Origin: Thraustochytrium sp. TN22
Lineage: Eukaryota; Sar; Bigyra; Thraustochytrida; Thraustochytriidae
NCBI GenBank assembly: GCA_013306675.1
Contig: JABLUY010000039.1
Span: 1-64,000 of the forward strand
Direction: 5' to 3'
Length of the DNA stretch: 64,000 bases
Shown here: positions 6,994-16,570 of the stretch, piece after piece
How positions within the stretch are numbered: position 1 is the first letter of the stretch
Layout of the letters: the number at the start of each line of letters is the position of its first letter
The notes under the pieces: model-generated
What the model saw: the letters and a program-made list of their open reading frames with translations, nothing else
What the model was told of the DNA's origin: nothing
Databases searched by the model: none
Made by a program: the position numbers and the translations under genes

Positions 6994-9444
6994 ATGGCGC
7001 GTGCCGCCGCGGGGTTGGAGCAGCCGCTCGCGGAGCTGGTGGCCTTTCTGCGCGACGCGGGCGGGCTGACCGAGGGCCTGGAGACGCGGCGCGAGGAGGA
7101 GCTGCGGCGGTGCGTGCGCAAGGAGCTGTTCCTGGACGAGGTGGACGCGTTGGTAGAGGCGCTGCCGCTGCTGCGCGAGGCCGAGGCCGCATGGGCTCTA
7201 GAGAGCATCCGCAGCCTTGGCGAGCGCACGCCACACGCGCGGGCGCGCTTCGAGGAGGCCGCGGGACGGCTGCTGGTCGTGCTGAGCGAGCTGCTGTGCG
7301 CGCCAAAGCACGTGGCGACGGCGAGCGCCGGCCTGCTTGCGCGGCTCGCGGCGCGCGACGACGGCGGGTGGGCGCGCGCGCTCTTCGCGCGGTACGGCGC
7401 CACGGAGCTCGTGGCCGTCGCCGTGCAGCACACGGTGGCGCACCTGCGCGAGAACGACGTGGACGGGGACGGGCGCATCTCGTCGGCGGAGTTTGAGCGC
7501 GCGAGCCTGGCGTGCGACGTGGTGGCGCTGCTGGACCTGCTGCAGCCGCTGGCGCTGCACCGCGAGAACGCGCTGAGCCTGACGCGCGCGGACGTGCCCA
7601 ACCTGCTGGTGGAGGTGGCCTCGCGCGTCATCGACTTCCGCAAGGACGAGATCCGCCTCACCGTGCAGATCCTCTGGAGCCTGCTCGAGCACTCGGCGGA
7701 CCGCCTCGGGGGCGTGGTCGCCACCACGCGCATGCAGCTGCTCGACAAGCACCGCCACGCCAACGCGGCGGCGCGCCTCGGGAACCCGGCGGCGCTCGCC
7801 ATGCTGTGTGGCCTCATGGAGCGCATGCTGCTCGAGGGCCACCGCCTCGCGGACAAGCAGCTGCGCAACGAGGTGCTCATCCTCGCGGCGCAGCTCGCGC
7901 GCCGCCGCGCCAATCTGGCGCTCTTCCGGTCCTCGGGCTTCCTCTCGCTCCTGCTGCTCTATGCGTGCGCGGCCGAGCACGAGCTGCCCACGGGGTGCGA
8001 CCCGCGCCACTTTGCCACGGCGCACCCGCTCGACCTCGAGTTCAAGCTGCTCGCCTGGCACACGCTGCGCCGCCTCGCGCATTGCGCGCTGTGCCGCGCC
8101 GACATTCGCGACGCGCTCTATCTCGACACGCTGCGCTCCTACGTGCGCCCGGACCCGCTCCCGCCCCGCGACGCCGCCTCGCCCTACTCGCTGGCGCAGC
8201 GCGCGGCGCTGCGCCTGCACGCGCTGCAGCTGCTCGCCGCGCTTGGGCCCTCATTCCAGGACCGCGCCGCGGCCCTCGACCTGCTGCGCCACGCGCCCGC
8301 TGATGCGCCGCACGATCTCCTGCTCGCCTCGCTCCACGTCGCGCTCCACGCGCAGCCGGACGAGGAGACCAAGGAGGCCCTTTGGGCGCCAAATGCGGAG
8401 CACGTGCAGCTGCTCGTGCAGCTGCTCGCGCACCATGCGCATGCTCCGGTGCGCGAGGCCGCGGCGCTTGTGCTGGCGCGCATGGGCGCCGCGGCGGCAC
8501 CCGCGCTGCGCGAGGCGGATGGCATCCAGGCGATCGCGTCCACGCTCCTGGCGCCCGATCGCGCCGACCTGCACCACCACGAGACCGCCGTCATCGCGGG
8601 CCTCGCCGCGGTCCACGCCTGCGTGCTCGGCGACGCCGACTCGGAGCAGGTCTTTGTGCACCAGGCCGACGCCATCGAGCGCCTGCTCGACCTCATCGAC
8701 GCCGCGCCGCTGCTGCAGCTCCAGGCGCAGGCGCTCGCGCTGCTCGCCGACCTCCTCACTGCCGTGCCGGCCGCCGCGCCGCTCTTCTTCAACTACAAGT
8801 CCCCGGCCTCCAAGGACGACGCCCTCAGCCTCGTGCTCGACCTCTGGGTCGCCGGCGCCTGCAACGACGCCCTCATCCGCGACCTGCGCGACCCCCTCCA
8901 CGCCCAGGCCACCGCGCCTGCCAAGGGCCCACGTAGCCGCCTGTTGCAGGCGCTCCACGACGCCCAAGCCCTGATGCTGCCGCAGGACCAGCGCCAGGTT
9001 CTCGCGGCGGGCGACGCCATTGACATTCGTGACCGGGTCTTTGCGCTCCTTGACGCCCTCGAGCTCCACGACGGCCACCCTGCTGTGTCCCCGCTCGCGC
9101 ACCGCCGCCAGCTCATCCTGCGTGTCGCGCTGCGCTACACCGACTTTCGCCGTGCGCAGCGTTGGTCCTTGCTGCAGGACCGTCTGCACGACGCCGCTCT
9201 GCGTCCCGTCTACTATGACCGCGTCCTCCTCGCCAAGCGTTCGGAAGAGGCCCTCGCGCTTGCCCAGCTCACCCGCGACGAGCAGATGCACATCCTCGAC
9301 CTCGAGGACCAGGACTCGCACGAGCACGACCAAGCCTTTTACACCGCCATCGAGGTCAAGCACAAGCAGCGCATCGCTTCGCGTCAGCTCAAGATTGCTG
9401 CTGCTGCTGCTGCTGCTGCTAGCGCGGCTGACAACGTGCCATAG
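6994..9444 (+). CDS. CFAP69: cilia- and flagella-associated protein 69 (CFAP69)
   Basis: An 816-residue alpha-helical, armadillo-like protein. Landmarks recalled from animal CFAP69 are present in order: LTVQILWSLLEHSA, KQLRNEVLILAAQLA, and near the C-terminus YTDFRRAQRW, ALRPVYYDR and AIEVKHKQRIA. In animals CFAP69 works in the axoneme, near the central apparatus. The protein stops soon after KHKQR and lacks the longer tail of the human protein. A canonical EF-hand loop (DVDGDGRISSAE) is inserted near residue 155; I know of none in animal CFAP69. The start is the first in-frame ATG; the frame is open to 6802, so an upstream exon is possible. Confidence 0.8.
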   Translation: MARAAAGLEQPLAELVAFLRDAGGLTEGLETRREEELRRCVRKELFLDEVDALVEALPLLREAEAAWALESIRSLGERTPHARARFEEAAGRLLVVLSELLCAPKHVATASAGLLARLAARDDGGWARALFARYGATELVAVAVQHTVAHLRENDVDGDGRISSAEFERASLACDVVALLDLLQPLALHRENALSLTRADVPNLLVEVASRVIDFRKDEIRLTVQILWSLLEHSADRLGGVVATTRMQLLDKHRHANAAARLGNPAALAMLCGLMERMLLEGHRLADKQLRNEVLILAAQLARRRANLALFRSSGFLSLLLLYACAAEHELPTGCDPRHFATAHPLDLEFKLLAWHTLRRLAHCALCRADIRDALYLDTLRSYVRPDPLPPRDAASPYSLAQRAALRLHALQLLAALGPSFQDRAAALDLLRHAPADAPHDLLLASLHVALHAQPDEETKEALWAPNAEHVQLLVQLLAHHAHAPVREAAALVLARMGAAAAPALREADGIQAIASTLLAPDRADLHHHETAVIAGLAAVHACVLGDADSEQVFVHQADAIERLLDLIDAAPLLQLQAQALALLADLLTAVPAAAPLFFNYKSPASKDDALSLVLDLWVAGACNDALIRDLRDPLHAQATAPAKGPRSRLLQALHDAQALMLPQDQRQVLAAGDAIDIRDRVFALLDALELHDGHPAVSPLAHRRQLILRVALRYTDFRRAQRWSLLQDRLHDAALRPVYYDRVLLAKRSEEALALAQLTRDEQMHILDLEDQDSHEHDQAFYTAIEVKHKQRIASRQLKIAAAAAAAASAADNVP
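9377..9444 (+). repeat. CTG/GCT triplet tract in the CFAP69 3' coding end
   Basis: A GCT run encoding poly-Ala just before the stop codon; repeated in the downstream partial copy. Confidence 0.6.
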
Positions 9445-9527
9445 CCACGCTATAACCTTTGATTCTCACGCCTTGACTGTGATTCTCACATCAGTGAGCG
9501 TGCAGTGCCGCGCTGCGCTAAACCCTG

Positions 9528-9860
9528 CACCGACTTTTGCCGTGCGCAGCGTTGGTCCTTGCTGCAGGACCGTCTGCACGACGCCGCTCTGCGTCCCGTC
9601 TACTATGACCGCGTCCTCCTCGCCAAGCGTTCGGAAGAGGCCCTCGCGCTTGCTCAGCTCACCCGCGACGAGCAGATGCACATTTTCGACCTCAAGGACC
9701 AAGACTTGCACGAGCACCGCCATCGAGGTCAAGCACAAGCAGCGCATCGCTTTGCGCCTGCTGCTGCTGCTGCTAGCGCCGCTGCCAACGTGCCATAGCC
9801 TTTGATTCTCACGATTCTCACGCCTTGACTGTGATTCTCAGATCCGTGAGCGAGCCGCGC
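9528..9860 (+). pseudogene. duplicated fragment of the CFAP69 3' end
   Basis: A tandem partial duplicate of about 9142-9510: the last ~90 codons plus 3' flank, including a second copy of the CTTTGATTCTCACG block after the stop. It is over 95% identical for the first 180 nt. A 17-nt deletion near 9714 shifts the frame, although the copy still reaches a TAG at 9796-9798. It has no start or body of its own and should not make CFAP69. High identity implies a recent event. Confidence 0.85.
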
Positions 9861-10236
9861 GTGAGCCTGGCCGGGCCCGCGGCGGCGGATGCACAAAACC
9901 GCGACGGCGGTTGACCCTGTTCTTCTTCTGCTTCTTCTTCTTCTTCTTCTTCCTCTGGTCGCCTTCCGTACTTCAGATGAAGTGGACCCAGAGGAGGCGG
10001 GAAGTTGCCGAAGCGCAGCCGCGCCCTTCGACAAAACGGGATCCTCGGCCCGACCCAGGCCAACGCCCCATTGCTCACTCGCTCGCTTGCTCGCTCGCTC
10101 GCTCGCACGCAGCCGCGCGCACGCGCGCTCTCTCTCTCTCTCGCGCGCGCGCTCTCGCTTGCGTGCTTGCAAGCGCCCGTGGCGCGGGACGGTCGCGAGT
10201 TCCTTGGAGCCGCTCCGGTTCAACTTCACCATCACC
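9861..10236. other. CBS upstream region with simple repeats
   Basis: Contains a CTT tract (9921-9955), a GCTC/TCGC tract (10076-10110) and a CT/CG alternating tract (10120-10160). This pyrimidine-rich DNA lies just ahead of the CBS start and may form its promoter or 5' leader. Confidence 0.55.
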
Positions 10237-10788
10237 ATGTCGAGGTAGGTGCTGCGTGACACGAAGACGCGGAGCGCGGGCGTGCATGCGCTCGCTTGAT
10301 CTGCAGCTGCAGCTGCAGCTGCAGCGCATGCTCGCTCGCCGCTTCGCTTCCCATCGCTGCGCTCTCAGCAGAGACCGACTCACGCCGTTGTCATGTTGAT
10401 CCTCACGCTCAACGATCGCAGCGAAGGCAAGAAGGACCCGCGCACGGCGCCCGTGGATGAGGTCATCATGGACACGGTGCTGGACAACGTGGGGCGGACG
10501 CCGCTGGTGCGCCTGAACCGCGTGGGCCCGAACGACGGCCTCAAGTGCGAACTGCTGGCCAAGTGCGAGTTCTTCAACAGCGGCGGCTCCGTCAAGGACC
10601 GCATCGGCCTGCGCATGATCGAGGACGCCGAGAAGAGCGGGCGCATCAAGCCCGGCGACACGCTCATCGAACCCACCTCGGGCAACACGGGCATCGGGCT
10701 GGCGCTGGCGGCCGCCATCAAGGGCTACAAGATGATCATCACGCTGCCAGAGAAGATGAGCAAGGAGAAGGTGGACGTGCTCAAGGGC

Positions 10789-10828
<40 letters not shown>

Positions 10829-11142
10829 ACGACTCGCCGGAGTCGCACATTAGCGTGGCGCGGCGCCTCAACGAGGAGATCCCGAACTCCCACATTTTGG
10901 ACCAGTACTCGAACCCGTCCAACCCGCAGGCCCACTACGAGGGCACGGCGGAGGAGCTCATCAAGCAGACGGGTGGCAAGATCGACGTCATCGTCATGAG
11001 CGCCGGCACGGGCGGCACCATCTCCGGCACGGCGCGCAAGCTCAAGGAGAAGATCCCGGGCATCAAGGTCATCGGCGTCGACCCGGTCGGCTCCATCCTT
11101 GCGCAGCCCGAGGAGCTCAACGACAAGGACCGCCTCAAGCCG

Positions 11143-11180
<38 letters not shown>

Positions 11181-11853
11181 AGTGCTCGACCGCTCCCTCG
11201 TCGATGAGTGGGTCAAGACCGAGGACAAGGAGTCCTTCCTCATGGCGCGCCGTCTCATCCGCGAGGAGGGTCTGCTCTGCGGCGGCTCCTGCGGCTCGGC
11301 CGTTGCCGCGGCGCTCAAGGTCGCCAAGGACCTCGGCCCTGACCAGCGCTGCGTCGTGCTGCTGCCGGACTCCACGCGCAACTACATGACCAAGTTCCTC
11401 GACGACGGCTGGATGATCGAGAACGGCTACATGTCCGCCGCCGACAAGCCCGGCCAGCAGGAGTGGTGGTCCTTGCGCACCGTTGCGGACCTCAAGCCTT
11501 CGGCGCCCTGCACTGTCTCCCCGGACCAGACCGTGCGCGAGGCCGTCGACGTCCTCGAGTCCAAGGCTTTTGACCAGCTCCCCGTCGTCCAGTCCGACGG
11601 CGCCATCCTCGGTGTCGTCACGGCCGGCAACATGAACTCCATGCTCCTGCGCAACCAGGTCAGCGCCGACGACCCCGTCTCCAAGGCGCTCTACAAGAAC
11701 TTTCGCTCCGTGGCACCCGACACCAAGCTCTGCGACCTGTCCCACATCTTCGACAAGGATCACTTTGTCCTCGTTACCGACTCCAACGATGCCATCACTG
11801 GCGTCGTCTCTCGCGTCGACCTTCTCAAGTACATCACCCACCGTGCCGAATAA
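10237..11853 (+). CDS. CBS: cystathionine beta-synthase, two exons
   Basis: PLP enzyme joining serine and homocysteine to cystathionine in transsulfuration. I read it as exon 1 10237-10244 (ATGTCGAG) joined to 10422-11853, giving 479 residues starting MSSEGKKDPR. Exon 1 ends AG before GTAGGT, the intron ends CGCAG, and the phases match. Without splicing, an ATG at 10393 gives MLILTLNDRSEGKK, which is less family-like. The PLP lysine lies in GGSVKDR (about residue 61), the substrate loop is EPTSGNTG, and the phosphate loop is SAGTGGTISG. A C-terminal Bateman (CBS-domain) pair, from about residue 365, suggests adenosyl-ligand control. No heme-binding N-terminal extension as in animals is present. 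Confidence 0.9.
10245..10421 (+). other. intron of CBS, 177 nt
   Basis: Begins GTAGGT and ends GCAG, with branch-like CTCAC/CTCAAC motifs shortly before the acceptor and a fourfold CTGCAG tract at 10302-10327. It is supported by matching phase and a better N-terminus. No transcript evidence is available. Confidence 0.65.
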
Positions 11854-12421
11854 CTCTAGAGGCCTAGTCAGTCAAATCTCATGTAGTGCATCTCACTGTC
11901 AGCCAGGCATCTTTAGGCATTATCTAACGATCTCACTGTCAGTCGTCTCACAGTCTGCCATGGCTGAGCTGCGCAAGTGCTTGCTCTGTTGCAGTGTGCC
12001 AAACCTCTTTCAGTTATAAATCACGCCGCTTCTTTTTCTCCGTGGCCTCTTGGTCCGAGTCCGAGCCACGCTGGCTTCCGCCCGCGCGAGCCTTTGCTGG
12101 AACCCAGCTCCGCCACGAGTCCGAGTCGCCCTCGCTCGCAGAGGCGTGCCTGGATTTGCGTCTCATCAACGCGCCGCGGCCCGGCCGTCACGGTGCGGTC
12201 ACACAGTCAACCCACAGCAAGCAGCCAGGCATGAGCCTGATCTGATCTGACCGGCACGACGTGTGGCGCCGGCACTGCACTGGCACTGGCACGGTCGGGT
12301 CACACAAGCACTCGGGCTCCGCGCACTGCAAACCGCCTTCAAGTTCGCCACCAGCCTGCCACGGCGAGGTCGCTTCAGGGGCCGCCGCCGCGCCCCGGCG
12401 AGCTTCACTGTCAAGTTCACG
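11854..12421. other. spacer between CBS and the ARM-repeat cluster
   Basis: No gene seen. The block ATCTCACTGTCAG occurs twice (about 11888 and 11930) as a direct repeat after the CBS stop. Confidence 0.5.
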
Positions 12422-15400
12422 ATGCTGCGAGCGCTGCAGACGCTCGCGGAGGACCTGCACGGGCCCGAAGAGGATGTGGTGCTGGTAGACCAGGTGCGCC
12501 GCGCGCTAGAGCGAGAGCAGCAAGAGGTCGAAACTTTGGTGGCGGCCATCTGGGCGCTGCGCATCTGCCTCGCAGACCCGGCGCAGCGCCACCTGCGCAA
12601 GGCCGCCATCCAGGACTGCTATGTCGGGGAGCTCGCGCGCAAGCTCATGGTCACGCATGCCGAGAGCGCAGACCTGCAGGCTGCCACCTGCGCACTGCTG
12701 CGGGTGTGCTGCTTCGATTGCGAAGAGAACCGCGACAGGGCCCTGTGCGAGCTCATCCTCTCCGCCATGCGCGAGCACGCCGCAAGCGCCAGCGTGCAGA
12801 CCAACGCGCTCGGGGCGCTGGCGAATCTCGCCGTCGACAGAGAGCTGCGCGAGGCGCTTGTGCAGGAGCTCGGCGCCGGGCTCCAGATCGCCAAGGCCAT
12901 GCGCGCCTTTCCCGGAGACGTGGACCTGCAGACCAACGCGTGCGCTGCGGTCGAGGTACTCGCCTTCAACAACGAGCGCAACCAGGAAATACTCGCCGGC
13001 GACCTCGCCATCGCCGACGACATCCGCGCAGCGCTTCAAACGCACCACGAGAGCGCCGCCGTACGCTCCAACGCGCGATACGCGCTCTGGAATTTGACGC
13101 CGCCAACCAAGGACCCCTTCGCGAGGTGTGCCGATGCCCTGGCGGCCATGCGCGCCGATCGCGGGAACGACGAGGTGCAGGCACGCGCCTGCGAAACCAT
13201 CTTGCAGCTCACCTCGAGCGAGCCGGCCAGCAGGTCCATCCTCAGTCGAGATCTAGAGGCCGGCACCGATATCCTGGCTGCGATGCGTGCCCACCCCAGC
13301 AATAGCGCCCTCCAGGGCAAGGCCTTTGGCGCCCTCTCCAGCCTCATGCCCGACGTCCGCGAGCGCGCTCTCCAGGGACTCGACATGCACGTTGACGTCG
13401 ATCGCCTCGCCCTGGTCGGCGCATGTGGTCCACCGCCAAGCAGCACGCAAGGCCCCGCTTCAAGCAGCACGCAAGCCACCGCTTCAAGTAGCACGCAAGC
13501 CTCCGCACCGCCGCCGCCACCACTACCGCCGCGGCGCTCAAACGACCAGGTCGCCTCCGTGCTCACCCTCTGCAAAGAGATTGCCCACGAGGATAATCCA
13601 GACCTGCTGCAAACCGTCTGTGTGCTCAGGTGCGCGCTTGAGGCCGAGCGAGAGGCCGACCTACGACGAGGAGAAGACAGCGACGACACGCTCCGTCACG
13701 AGGCGCGAACCGCCGGCGTGCTCGGCCATCTTCGCCGCATCCTGCGCGATCCAGACGCGGACGCCGACCTCCTCGCCGAAACCATACGCGCGCTGCGCTT
13801 CGCACTGTCCGGCGCCCGCGGGAGACTTGACCGCGAGGCCGCCATGCAGACCGACGGCGACGGCGAGCTCGCGCTCAAGCTCATGCGCTCGCACCGGTTG
13901 CATGCCGACTTGCAGGCCGCCGCGTGTGACCTCTTCACCGCCAGCACCCACGAGAGCGAACGCAGCCGCAAGGTGCTGGGCCAGGAGCTGCACGCCGGCG
14001 TCGACATCCTGGAAGCCATGCAGGCCCACATGGACCACCCCACCGTGCAAATCGCAGCTGCCCGCGCTCTGCAAAACCTCGCGGCAGACGCAGACAATCA
14101 GACCTCGCTCGGAGCAGGCCTTGGCGCTGGCGCCGCCCTTCTCAAGGCCATGCGCGCCCACCGAGGCGACGCCAGCCTGCAAGCGTACGCCTGCGGCGCG
14201 ATGCGGAACCTCGCCGCCAACAAGGCCTATCGCAGACGCATGATCGACGACCTGCGCGCGCCCGAGGACGTGCGCACGGCCATGGGCGCGCACCCGACCG
14301 ACGTGGACGTGCAGCTGCACGGCTGCGGGGTCTTGTGGAGCCTTGCCGCGCTGGACGCGGGCCCGAACGTAGTTGACGCCATGCGCGCCCACCCTGGCCA
14401 CGCCGGGGTGCAGGCCCAGGCGTGCGGCGCGCTGGAGACCTTCGCACGCGACCCGGCCACGGCCTTGGCGCTGCGCCGAGACCTGCACGCCGCTCAAGAC
14501 GTCCTTGCCGCCATGCGAGCACACCGGGCCGACTCTTCCGTCCAAGTGCTCGCGTGTACGGCGCTGGAGCGGCTCGCTGCCGCGCCAGGGGACCAGGGAC
14601 AGGGCCTCCAGGACCTCCAGCCTGCCGGACCCGAGATTCTCGCAACCATGCGCGCCCATCGAGATGTGGCCCGAGTGCAGATGACCGCTTGCAGGGCTCT
14701 CCAGGCGCTCGCCAGCACCAGCGCCAGCGCCAGTGCCCTTCACCCGCTCCAGGACGCAAGCCTCGAGGTTCTTGAGGCCATGCGCGCGCATCTGAACGAC
14801 GCTGCGCTGCAGGCGCTGGCCTGCGAGGTCCTCCGGCTGCTCTCCGACGACGACCGCGGCGCCATGGTGCTCATGCAGGAGTACCGCGCTGGCGAGGCTG
14901 CCCTCGCCGCCATGCATGCGCACCGGAGCGACGCGGCCGTGCAGGCGAGCGCCTCCGGCCTGTTGCAGATTCTCGCCCGGGGCCCCGGCAACAAGCGGAT
15001 CCTGGGCCAAGAGCTTCACGCCGGCGCAGACCTTCTCGCAGCCATGCGTGAGCACCCATCCGATGACTGTGTACAAGAGAACGCGTGCGCTGCCCTGGCC
15101 AATCTCGCGGTGAACGACCGCAACAGAAACATCCTTGGCAAGACCCTCGACGCGCCCTCCTTTGTCCTGGCCGCCATGCGGGCCCACCCAGGCTCCGCAA
15201 GTCTGCAGCGCAAAGCGTGTGCAGCGCTGCGCAATCTCGCGTTCATGCGCGATGGCGTCCAGTTGGCCCTGGTGCAGGAGCTCGGCGTTATTGCAGACCT
15301 TTTGGCTGCCATGAAGACACACCCGGACGACGCCGCGCTGCACCTCGCCGTGTGCGACGTCGTGCAAAATCTTTCAACCAGCGCGCGAAGCAGGGAGATC

Positions 15401-16048
15401 CTTGGCCAGGATACGCGGGTTGGAGGCGCCATTCTGGTGGTCATGCGTGCTCATCTGCAGAGCGCCGCCCTGCAGGCCAGAGCCTGTGCCGTCCTGGAGA
15501 AGCTGGCCGGCGGCGGCGGCAATACGGACATCCTCGTCCAGAACCTGCGCTTTGCCACGGACGTCATCGTGGCCATGCAAGCGCACCCTGGCGACGTCGA
15601 CGTTCAGATTTGCGCCTGCGACGCCCTCCGTAGCCTAGCTTCTACCCAGCGTGGCCAGGAGACCCTCGTGCAGGGTCACGACGCCGGTGCCGTCATTCTT
15701 GCCGCTATGCGCGCGCACTCTGGCAATGTCTTGCTCCAGACCAGCGCCTGCAGCGCTCTGCGCAAACTCGCCGCCACGAGTGCTCGCAACAGGTCCATTC
15801 TCGGCGAAGACCTCCACGCCGGCGCCGCGATCCTCGACGCCATGCGCACGCACGCTACCGACGCCGCACTCCAGGACAATGCCTGCGGCGCAATTGCCAA
15901 CCTCGCCGGCCACCCTGCTGTGCGCATCAGCTTGCGTCGCCTCGCCGCCAAGGACCAGGTCAAGGCCGCGCGCTCTCGTTTTCCGCACCTCTCTGAGCCC
16001 CCTCGCGCTCTTACAAACCTGCGCAGCCTGCTAAGACTCCACCTGTAA
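12422..16048 (+). CDS. armadillo-like 42-residue repeat protein, paralogue 1
   Basis: A 1208-residue protein made of about two dozen 42-residue helical repeats, roughly A..VQ..AC.AL.NLA...N...L...L.AG..IL.AMRAHP. It has a repeat block 1, a Ser/Thr/Pro-rich linker (about residues 335-380, with SSTQ repeats) and repeat block 2, then a conserved end (RFPHLSEPPRAL). Such ARM-like superhelices bind other proteins; the function is unknown. The conserved N-terminal segment (AAIQDCYVGELARKLM, RVCCFDCE) is shared with the next two genes. The start is the first ATG in a frame open further upstream. It is the first of three tandem copies. Confidence 0.8.
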   Translation: MLRALQTLAEDLHGPEEDVVLVDQVRRALEREQQEVETLVAAIWALRICLADPAQRHLRKAAIQDCYVGELARKLMVTHAESADLQAATCALLRVCCFDCEENRDRALCELILSAMREHAASASVQTNALGALANLAVDRELREALVQELGAGLQIAKAMRAFPGDVDLQTNACAAVEVLAFNNERNQEILAGDLAIADDIRAALQTHHESAAVRSNARYALWNLTPPTKDPFARCADALAAMRADRGNDEVQARACETILQLTSSEPASRSILSRDLEAGTDILAAMRAHPSNSALQGKAFGALSSLMPDVRERALQGLDMHVDVDRLALVGACGPPPSSTQGPASSSTQATASSSTQASAPPPPPLPPRRSNDQVASVLTLCKEIAHEDNPDLLQTVCVLRCALEAEREADLRRGEDSDDTLRHEARTAGVLGHLRRILRDPDADADLLAETIRALRFALSGARGRLDREAAMQTDGDGELALKLMRSHRLHADLQAAACDLFTASTHESERSRKVLGQELHAGVDILEAMQAHMDHPTVQIAAARALQNLAADADNQTSLGAGLGAGAALLKAMRAHRGDASLQAYACGAMRNLAANKAYRRRMIDDLRAPEDVRTAMGAHPTDVDVQLHGCGVLWSLAALDAGPNVVDAMRAHPGHAGVQAQACGALETFARDPATALALRRDLHAAQDVLAAMRAHRADSSVQVLACTALERLAAAPGDQGQGLQDLQPAGPEILATMRAHRDVARVQMTACRALQALASTSASASALHPLQDASLEVLEAMRAHLNDAALQALACEVLRLLSDDDRGAMVLMQEYRAGEAALAAMHAHRSDAAVQASASGLLQILARGPGNKRILGQELHAGADLLAAMREHPSDDCVQENACAALANLAVNDRNRNILGKTLDAPSFVLAAMRAHPGSASLQRKACAALRNLAFMRDGVQLALVQELGVIADLLAAMKTHPDDAALHLAVCDVVQNLSTSARSREILGQDTRVGGAILVVMRAHLQSAALQARACAVLEKLAGGGGNTDILVQNLRFATDVIVAMQAHPGDVDVQICACDALRSLASTQRGQETLVQGHDAGAVILAAMRAHSGNVLLQTSACSALRKLAATSARNRSILGEDLHAGAAILDAMRTHATDAALQDNACGAIANLAGHPAVRISLRRLAAKDQVKAARSRFPHLSEPPRALTNLRSLLRLHL

Positions 16049-16570
16049 GTAAGTAGGCCTAGGCATAGGCCTAATCAAGAAAGTAGCACGATTCTCTCAT
16101 CAATCACAGCACAGACCCGGAGGCCTTGTGATTCCACGTCAACTTCGTCGTCAAGGCGGATCGGGGTTCGACTTTGGGCTCGTCCGCGTGCGAGCGCGCG
16201 CTACGGAACGCACGGCGGCGGCGCCCGCGCTGATGACAGCGTCACGCCCGGCGGCGGCGGTGACTTGCTCTCAGGCTGACCGGGAAGCCGAGTCCGCGTC
16301 CGCGAGCACGGCGAGCGCGCGCCAGGCACGGCACGCGAACGCGCATCCCCACGAGTGAAGTGCTGCATCCCGGGTTGATGACACGACGGGTGAGAGCCAG
16401 AGAGTCTCTGCCAACTACGCGATCACCACTGACCGGGACCTGGTCGGACCAGATCGTCCGAGCCACCGTCACGGCTGCGGCTACCGACGCGGCGTTCATT
16501 CATGAAAGCAAGCAAACAGCCATAAGGTTACCGCCAGGACGCCGGCTGCCAGCTCGCCGCGGTGACTAAA
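16049..16570. other. spacer between ARM paralogues 1 and 2
   Basis: Nothing gene-like. A near-palindrome AGGCCTAGGCATAGGCCT lies about 10-30 nt after the stop of paralogue 1. Confidence 0.5.

Noticed and set aside
13661-15367. 568-codon minus-strand ORF inside ARM paralogue 1, and a similar one in paralogue 3 (20682-22211)
   Set aside because: Antisense of regular repeats, which gives an equally regular false protein (repeated GVRVGAHG-like text).
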